Of a stretch of DNA of 64,000 bases, positions 58,906 through 64,000 are shown one piece after another. This DNA is from Bacillus infantis NRRL B-14911. Lineage in GTDB: Bacteria > Bacillota > Bacilli > Bacillales > Cytobacillaceae. A program made the translations under genes and the position numbers. Where the stretch lies: assembly GCF_000473245.1 (NCBI RefSeq), contig NC_022524.1:1388501-1452500 (forward strand), given 5' to 3'. The number at the start of each line of letters is the position of its first letter. Position 1 is the first letter of the stretch. The notes below the pieces were generated by a model that was given only the letters and a program-made list of their open reading frames with translations, ran no database searches and was not told the DNA's origin.

Positions 58906-60015
58906 ATGAATATTGAGCGAATTGAGACCTTCAGGGTTGCCATCCCATTGATCAAGCCGTTTAAGACTGCCTTAAGGACTGTGACTACAGCGGAATCTGT
59001 GGTCATTAAAATCACATGCGACAACGGCATTGAAGGCTGGGGAGAAGCTCCTCCTACAGTCGTCATCACCGGGGACAGCCTCATGAGCATCGAATCGGCC
59101 ATCCACCATGTGTTCAAGCCATATCTTGTCGGTAAAAGCCTTCTGAACTATGAAACTATTTTCCAGGCAATAAAGACATTGATGGTCGGGAATTCAAGTG
59201 CAAAAGCTGCGGTGGATATGGCTCTATATGACTGCCTTTCCAAGCATTGCAGGCTGCCGCTGTATCAATTCCTTGGCGGTGCGAAAAATGAAATCGAGAC
59301 TGACTATACAGTGAGTGTGAATAATCCCGAAGAAATGGGCGATGATGCTGCTTCCTATATAGATCAGGGATTCAATGTACTGAAGGTTAAGGTCGGAAAA
59401 GATGATATCATGACAGACATCAGCCGAATAAAGGAAATCAGAAGGCGTGTCGGCAACAAGGTGAAAATCAGGCTTGATGCGAATCAGGGATGGCAGGCAA
59501 AGGATGCAGTCAGGGCCATCAGGAAAATGGAAGACAGCCTACTCGACATTGAGCTGGTCGAACAGCCGGTTCCCGCAGACGATATCGAAGGGCTTAAACA
59601 AGTGACCGATTCCGTTGAAACTCTCATCATGGCAGATGAAAGTGTGTTCAGCCCGAAGCAGGCGCTCCAGGTGCTATGTACAAGGAGTGCTGATCTGATC
59701 AATATCAAATTAATGAAGGCAGGGGGAATTTTCCAGGCGCAGGCCATCAACCAGCTGGCTGAAACCTGCGGTGTCGAATGCATGGTGGGAAGCATGATTG
59801 AAACAAAAATAGGCATCAGTGCCGCTGCCCATTTTGCTGCAAGCAAAAAAAATATCACACGGTTTGATTTTGATGCCCCCCTTATGCTGGCCAAAGATAT
59901 GGTAGAAGGCGGCATCAGCTACAGCGGAAGGAAAATCACTTTCCCTGATGCTGCAGGGCTTGGCATCAGGCAAGTGTATTCAGAAGGAGGAATTTCAAGT
60001 GGGAATTCAGCATAA
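58906..60015 (+). CDS. ykfB: L-Ala-D/L-Glu epimerase YkfB
   Basis: Enolase-superfamily dipeptide epimerase of 369 aa that interconverts L-Ala-D-Glu and L-Ala-L-Glu. The catalytic KxK lies in VLKVKVGKDD (about 161-168); metal ligands lie in RLDANQGW, IELVEQP and MADESVF, and the second lysine in INIKLMKAGG. It is 12 bases after ykfA and overlaps the start of ykfC by 17 bases. Confidence 0.95.
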   Translation: MNIERIETFRVAIPLIKPFKTALRTVTTAESVVIKITCDNGIEGWGEAPPTVVITGDSLMSIESAIHHVFKPYLVGKSLLNYETIFQAIKTLMVGNSSAKAAVDMALYDCLSKHCRLPLYQFLGGAKNEIETDYTVSVNNPEEMGDDAASYIDQGFNVLKVKVGKDDIMTDISRIKEIRRRVGNKVKIRLDANQGWQAKDAVRAIRKMEDSLLDIELVEQPVPADDIEGLKQVTDSVETLIMADESVFSPKQALQVLCTRSADLINIKLMKAGGIFQAQAINQLAETCGVECMVGSMIETKIGISAAAHFAASKKNITRFDFDAPLMLAKDMVEGGISYSGRKITFPDAAGLGIRQVYSEGGISSGNSA

Positions 60016-60928
60016 ATGGCTGGTAAATGTACCGGTGGCGACAGTTTGGACCTCACCTGAATCTGCCAGGGAAATAGATGGAAAAGCAATTTCCAGCTGG
60101 CCGGATATAGAGGGATGGCTGGCTGGCCTGACATATGAAACTAGCCTCGCGCTTTGCAATGAAAACAGAATCCAGACCCAGGCACTGTTTGGCCAGGAGG
60201 TTATCCTGCTGGAAGAAGAGGGACCTTGGGCGAGCGTCATAATCCTTAGCCAGCCTTCAGAAAAAAATGAAAGAGGCTATCCTGGCTGGATGCCAAAAAG
60301 CCAGCTGATGAAACTGAATGAATGGAATATCAAAAAAGGCCCTGTTGCATCTATCAGTTCGAAAAAAGCTGTTTTGTATTCAGAGGAAGAGAAGCCTTTA
60401 ATGGAACTTAGCTTTGAAACTGTCCTTCCTGCTGTTGAGAAATCTGATGAGTGGCTTAAAGTTAGAATCCCTGAGGGGTACGGACTTCTTCGGCAGGAGG
60501 ATGTTTTCCTTCATCCTTCTTTGGAAGCAAGGAGGAAGGGGAATGGAGCGGGAATCGTTTCCGAAGGTGAGCGCTTCCTTGGCTTGCCTTACCTTTGGGG
60601 AGGGATGAGCAGCTGGGGTTATGACTGCTCTGGATTCAGCTATAATATGTGCAGGGCAAACGGCTATATCATCCCAAGGGATGCCCATGATCAGGCACAA
60701 AGTGGCAAGAAAGTGGACCTTGCTGAGATCCAGCCGGGCGACCTGCTGTTTTTTGCTTACCAGGAAGGCAGGGGCAGCATCCATCATGTGGGAATCTTCT
60801 ATGGAAACGGAAAATTGCTCCATTCGCCGAATACAGGCAAAACGATCGAAATTATCCCGCTTAAAGACACCATCTATGAAAAGGAACTATGCGCAGCACG
60901 CCGTTATTGGCAGGAGGGGGAAGATTGA
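59999..60928 (+). CDS. ykfC: Gamma-D-glutamyl-L-diamino acid endopeptidase YkfC
   Basis: NlpC/P60 cysteine peptidase of 309 aa that cleaves L-Ala-gamma-D-Glu from diaminopimelate. Two SH3b-like domains fill residues 1-180. The catalytic domain has LPYLWGGMSSWGYDCSGFSYNM (cysteine), GSIHHVGIFYGNGKLLHSP (histidine). The start is GTG at 59999, with AAGGAGG 8 bases upstream and inside the ykfB coding region. No signal peptide is visible, so it acts on imported peptides in the cytosol. Confidence 0.94.
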   Translation: MGIQHKWLVNVPVATVWTSPESAREIDGKAISSWPDIEGWLAGLTYETSLALCNENRIQTQALFGQEVILLEEEGPWASVIILSQPSEKNERGYPGWMPKSQLMKLNEWNIKKGPVASISSKKAVLYSEEEKPLMELSFETVLPAVEKSDEWLKVRIPEGYGLLRQEDVFLHPSLEARRKGNGAGIVSEGERFLGLPYLWGGMSSWGYDCSGFSYNMCRANGYIIPRDAHDQAQSGKKVDLAEIQPGDLLFFAYQEGRGSIHHVGIFYGNGKLLHSPNTGKTIEIIPLKDTIYEKELCAARRYWQEGED

Positions 60929-60930
60929 CG

Positions 60931-61938
60931 ATGCCGGACAGCATACTTGAGGTAAAGAATCTCAAAAAACATTTTACGCTTGGAAAAGGAGAGGTGTTAA
61001 AAGCAGTTGACGGCATTTCCTTTGATATAAAAAAGGGAGAAACCCTCGGAATTGTCGGTGAATCAGGATGCGGAAAATCGACTGCCGGCAGGACGATTAT
61101 CGGGCTTTACGATAGTACAGATGGGGAAGTCATCTTCAATGGAAAAAATGTCCACAGCATGACAAACAGGGAGCGCTTCTCTTTCCACAAGCAGATGCAG
61201 ATGATTTTCCAGGATCCCTATGCTTCACTCAATCCCAGATCAACAGTAAGTGAAATCATTGCCGAGCCGATGGAAGTCCATGGCTTATTCCGGAATAAAC
61301 AGGAGCGGATGGAAAAAATCTATCAGCTTCTGGAGGATGTCGGACTTAATAGAGAGCATGCCGGGCGGTATCCGCATGAATTCAGCGGGGGACAGAGACA
61401 GAGGATCGGCATTGCGAGGGCCCTCGCCCTGGAGCCTGAATTCATTATAGCTGATGAACCGATATCAGCACTGGACGTTTCGGTCCAGGCCCAGGTGGTG
61501 AACCTGCTCAAAAAGCTTCAGAAGGAAAAAGGGCTGACATACTTATTCATCGCCCATGACCTGTCAATGGTCAAGCAGATAAGCGACCGGATCGGCGTCA
61601 TGTACCTGGGGCATATGATGGAGCTCACAACCAGTAAGGAATTGTACCGTAATCCGCTTCATCCATATACACGGGCTTTGCTTTCAGCCATTCCGATCCC
61701 TGACCCGGATGTTGAGGATCAAAGGGAAAGAATCATCCTCCAAGGCGAGCTGCCAAGCCCGATCGACCCTCCAAGCGGCTGTGTGTTCCGGACCAGATGC
61801 CCTCACAGCATGGATATTTGTGCAGAAAAGACGCCTGTCTGGCAGGAAGCGGAGAAATCAAGATTTGTTGCCTGCCATTTATACGATCCCAATCTGACCG
61901 GAAATCATGACAGCTCTCAGGCAGCAGCATCTAAATGA
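60931..61938 (+). CDS. ykfD: Peptide ABC transporter ATPase YkfD
   Basis: ATPase of the DppF/OppF type, 335 aa, with Walker A GESGCGKSTAGRT, signature FSGGQRQRIGIARAL, Walker B FIIADEPISALDV and the C-terminal PSGCVFRTRCPHSMDIC. It should pair with DppD to drive DppBC. The ATG at 60931 has GGAGGGGG upstream and is directly after the ykfC stop. The stop overlaps the next start by four bases. Confidence 0.94.
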   Translation: MPDSILEVKNLKKHFTLGKGEVLKAVDGISFDIKKGETLGIVGESGCGKSTAGRTIIGLYDSTDGEVIFNGKNVHSMTNRERFSFHKQMQMIFQDPYASLNPRSTVSEIIAEPMEVHGLFRNKQERMEKIYQLLEDVGLNREHAGRYPHEFSGGQRQRIGIARALALEPEFIIADEPISALDVSVQAQVVNLLKKLQKEKGLTYLFIAHDLSMVKQISDRIGVMYLGHMMELTTSKELYRNPLHPYTRALLSAIPIPDPDVEDQRERIILQGELPSPIDPPSGCVFRTRCPHSMDICAEKTPVWQEAEKSRFVACHLYDPNLTGNHDSSQAAASK

Positions 61939-62750
61939 CCGGGCTGCTCTCTGAAAATATCAATCAACTTGAAAAGAGGCTGGCTGATATCCTCAGACAA
62001 TGTCCGGGTAATGCCAGTCTGGCAGTAGAGTACGGTGAGAGGGCAATCTATATGAACAGCGGGCGGAAATATCCTGCAGCCAGCCTCATCAAAATCCCGA
62101 TCATGATGGAAGCTTTCTTTCAGGCAGAGGAGGGCGTCCTGGATCTCAGTGAGCAGGTGTGTATTGGCGGGATTGAAAAGGCCGGAGGGGCCGGTATCAT
62201 TCAATCTCTTTCAGTAACAGCTTCCCTAAGCATTCTGGACTGTATAACCTTGATGATTATAGTCTCAGACAATACAGCTGCCAATCTGCTGATAAAATTG
62301 CTGGGCAAGAAAAATATTAATGATAGAATGCATGGACTGGGTCTTCAAACAACTGTACTGGGCAGAAAAATGATGGACTTTGAAGCCGCAGCAAAAGGTA
62401 TTGACAATTTTACCACTGCCGCGGATATGGTTAAATGCCTGAGAGCAATAAAAGATGGTGAATTATTTTCCGAAAAGAACCGCAGCAAGATGCTAGATAT
62501 AATGGAAGCGCAGCAATTCAGAGAAAAGCTGCCGGCCCTTGCATGCAAGGAGCTGAAGATTGCCAATAAAACCGGGGAGCTGCCTGGAATAGAGCATGAT
62601 TGCGCCATCTTTGCTTCAGGCCGGGATGTTTTATATGCTGCCGTCCTGATCGAAGGTCTCTCAAGCCCGGAAGAAGGAAACCATGCAATCAGGCTGATTG
62701 GGAGCCGGTTATCTGAGTTTCTTTGCCTTCCGGAAACAGAAATGAGGTGA
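61935..62750 (+). CDS. Class A beta-lactamase-like serine hydrolase, cytosolic
   Basis: The 271-aa protein has the three motifs of class A penicillin-recognising enzymes: SLIK (SxxK, in YPAASLIKIPIMMEAF, near residue 50), SDN (IIVSDNTAANLLIKL) and KTG (IANKTGELPGIEHD). The omega-loop glutamate is less clear; RKMMDFEAAAKG is the nearest match. No signal peptide is present, unlike true beta-lactamases, so it probably acts on an amide or ester in imported muropeptides. It overlaps ykfD by four bases (ATGA), so it belongs to the operon. Confidence 0.88.
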   Translation: MTGLLSENINQLEKRLADILRQCPGNASLAVEYGERAIYMNSGRKYPAASLIKIPIMMEAFFQAEEGVLDLSEQVCIGGIEKAGGAGIIQSLSVTASLSILDCITLMIIVSDNTAANLLIKLLGKKNINDRMHGLGLQTTVLGRKMMDFEAAAKGIDNFTTAADMVKCLRAIKDGELFSEKNRSKMLDIMEAQQFREKLPALACKELKIANKTGELPGIEHDCAIFASGRDVLYAAVLIEGLSSPEEGNHAIRLIGSRLSEFLCLPETEMR

Positions 62751-62754
62751 ATTT

Positions 62755-63096
62755 ATGAAAGAGTTTAAGAATTATAATGAGTTCTGGCCTTTTTACCTTT
62801 CGCAGCACAGCAAAAAATCCACTAGGACATGGCATTTCATCGGCACTACTTTTGTATATATCTGTATTGCTCTTGCCATCATTTATTTAAATGTCTGGTT
62901 TATCATTCTGGCGCCGGTCATTGCTTATGGGTTTGCCTGGTTCTCCCATTTCTTTATTGAAGGAAATAAGCCGGCAACTTTTGGACATCCACTCTGGTCG
63001 CTTCGGGCTGACTTCCAAATGTATTTCTATATTTTAACTGGACGTCTTTCAAGGGAAATCGACAATCTGCCTGAACAATATTCAGCAGAAAAATAG
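62755..63096 (+). CDS. DUF962/Mpo1-like membrane protein
   Basis: The 113-aa protein begins KEFKNYNEFWPFYLSQHSKKSTRTWHFIGTT and has two or three membrane segments with YGFAWFSHFFIEGNKPATFGHPLWSLRADFQMY; the HxxxxxNxPxTFxHPxxSxxxD pattern is that of DUF962/YGL010w (Mpo1), an Fe2+-dependent 2-hydroxy fatty acid dioxygenase in yeast. The histidines are kept. AGGTGA precedes the ATG 4 bases after the previous stop, so it is the last operon gene. Substrate here unknown. Confidence 0.85.
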   Translation: MKEFKNYNEFWPFYLSQHSKKSTRTWHFIGTTFVYICIALAIIYLNVWFIILAPVIAYGFAWFSHFFIEGNKPATFGHPLWSLRADFQMYFYILTGRLSREIDNLPEQYSAEK

Positions 63097-63102
63097 ACTG
63101 TC

Positions 63103-63138
63103 AGAAAAGCATCCTCAGCCGCTGGGATGCTTCTTTCA
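63103..63138 (+). terminator. Terminator after the dpp-ykf operon
   Basis: AAGCATCC/GGATGCTT stem, 10-base loop, then CTTTC. Confidence 0.7.
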
Positions 63139-63254
63139 TTCTCAGTACTCCGCATACTGGTTTTTGACACTATAAGGGGAGGGATAGTAATATAATCATA
63201 GGTATATAGTAATTTTTTCCTGATAATAATAGACTAGGACAGGTGGACATCATT

Positions 63255-64000
63255 GTGAATAGCTACATTATTTCTGCGGCCGCCATGGTGCTGCTGGCTT
63301 TTATCTTTTTTTCTTCCGTTTTCCTGGGAAGCAGATATATCTATCAAAAACAAAAGTACTCCCAGACATTGCTTCTTCCGCTATCCAGCTCCTTTTATGT
63401 ATGGCTGCAACTGATGACCTTATTAAGCATTTACGGATTTATCGAACCTGCAGATGCATTCACACTGAATAGCCTGGCGATTTTTCTGTGCCAGTTCGCT
63501 GTTTATATGGTTCTTTTTCAATTTGCTGGAGTTAAAGATGACCGGGAAATGTCGCTCAAGAATCTGGTGCTGTGTGTTTTCTTTGTTGGATTGACAATTG
63601 GCATAGATGTTTATTTTGTCAGAAAAATAAATCCTTCATTAGTTGTCAGCACTGAGCATATTCTCATTGCCAGCTTATTCTTCATTATTTCATTGTTCCT
63701 ATGCTTCCGGTTTGTGCAGCAGATTTATATTGATAAAGTATTCAATAAGCAAAAAGTGCCTTTCTGGTTTCTCTCCTTTGGGGCGCTGCTGCTAGCTTAT
63801 ACATTTGTAGGGAGCACCATTGAGATTATCAGGAGTTTGAACAGCAGCGGGGATAACAGCTTATTTTTTACAGAAGTGCTCTCCATCCTGCTGCTCCTCG
63901 GTGTGACGACAGTTTACGGGGAGAAGCAGTATAACCGGAAAGAACAGGAATTGGTTGAAAGCAATAAACACCTTAATCACCTTGCCTACCACGATACATT
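63255..64000 (+). CDS. Membrane sensor, probable diguanylate cyclase, 3' end outside window
   Basis: The frame opens at GTG 63255 (AGGTGG 8 bases upstream) and stays open to the window end, giving 248 residues. About seven hydrophobic segments (residues 5-215) are followed by a short coiled coil (KEQELVESNKHLNHL) and then AYHDT, the usual beginning of a GGDEF domain. A GGDEF or GGDEF-EAL protein with a seven-helix sensor is therefore expected, but the catalytic part is not in the window. Confidence 0.75.
   Translation, partial: MNSYIISAAAMVLLAFIFFSSVFLGSRYIYQKQKYSQTLLLPLSSSFYVWLQLMTLLSIYGFIEPADAFTLNSLAIFLCQFAVYMVLFQFAGVKDDREMSLKNLVLCVFFVGLTIGIDVYFVRKINPSLVVSTEHILIASLFFIISLFLCFRFVQQIYIDKVFNKQKVPFWFLSFGALLLAYTFVGSTIEIIRSLNSSGDNSLFFTEVLSILLLLGVTTVYGEKQYNRKEQELVESNKHLNHLAYHDT

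Overview
The window is chromosomal DNA from an endospore-forming Bacillaceae bacterium. Spore coat, SpoVA, SpoVIF and YjcZ-type genes are present, ribosome binding sites are strong AGGAGG types, and gene order follows the yjbC-spx-mecA ... yjbH-yjbI-yjbK-yjbL-yjbM-nadF-yjbO-prpE ... fabI-cotO-cotZ ... spoVIF-yjcD ... yjcF-yjcG-yjcH ... dpp-ykf order known from Bacillus subtilis. Sequences diverge enough from B. subtilis that a related genus is likely; I cannot name the species.

Layout. (1) 1-7.3 kb: stress and proteolysis block: yjbC (cut by the window edge), spx, mecA, cardiolipin synthase, coiA and pepF. (2) 7.3-8.3 kb: a convergent gene-free stretch with two arrays of 20-base repeats, a small membrane protein gene, and what looks like the RsaE/RoxS small RNA with a Rex-type operator. 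(3) 8.3-21 kb: the yjb housekeeping block (Spx adaptor, truncated haemoglobin, transglycosylase, CYTH protein, small alarmone synthetase, NAD kinase, pseudouridine synthase, PrpE, MgtE, a Kef-type antiporter, FabI with a FapR operator), then coat genes cotO and cotZ. (4) 21-25.3 kb: sporulation genes including a second-type SpoVA operon (YhcN/YlaJ lipoprotein, SpoVAC, SpoVAD, SpoVAEb, DUF421). (5) 25.3-37.5 kb: a large acyl-CoA catabolic cluster with its own TetR regulator; it contains an ACAD11-like dehydrogenase and a separate APH-type kinase. (6) 37.6-43.5 kb: SpoVIF, a UvrD-type helicase with a CoiA-like zinc finger, DUF421, YjcF, YjcG and YjcH. (7) 43.7-47.5 kb: a TAXI-type TRAP transporter with DUF1850. 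(8) 47.6-52.3 kb: a WYL-like small protein, an ABC exporter pair, tRNA-Val(GAC), a flavin monooxygenase, a molybdopterin oxidoreductase and a DUF3870 protein. (9) 52.4-63.1 kb: an extended dpp-ykf operon for uptake and breakdown of cell-wall peptides, with an added class A beta-lactamase-like hydrolase. (10) 63.2 kb to the end: a membrane GGDEF-type gene cut by the window edge.

Most interesting: the phased 20-base arrays at 7.48-7.82 kb, which nothing annotated explains; the acyl-CoA cluster, which looks like a split bacterial version of the kinase plus dehydrogenase fusion of ACAD10/ACAD11 and may degrade 4-hydroxy fatty acids through phospho-acyl-CoA; and the redox small RNA whose terminator is shared head-on with the gene for the Spx adaptor. 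All functional statements rest on reading the sequence and recalling families; no database search was run.
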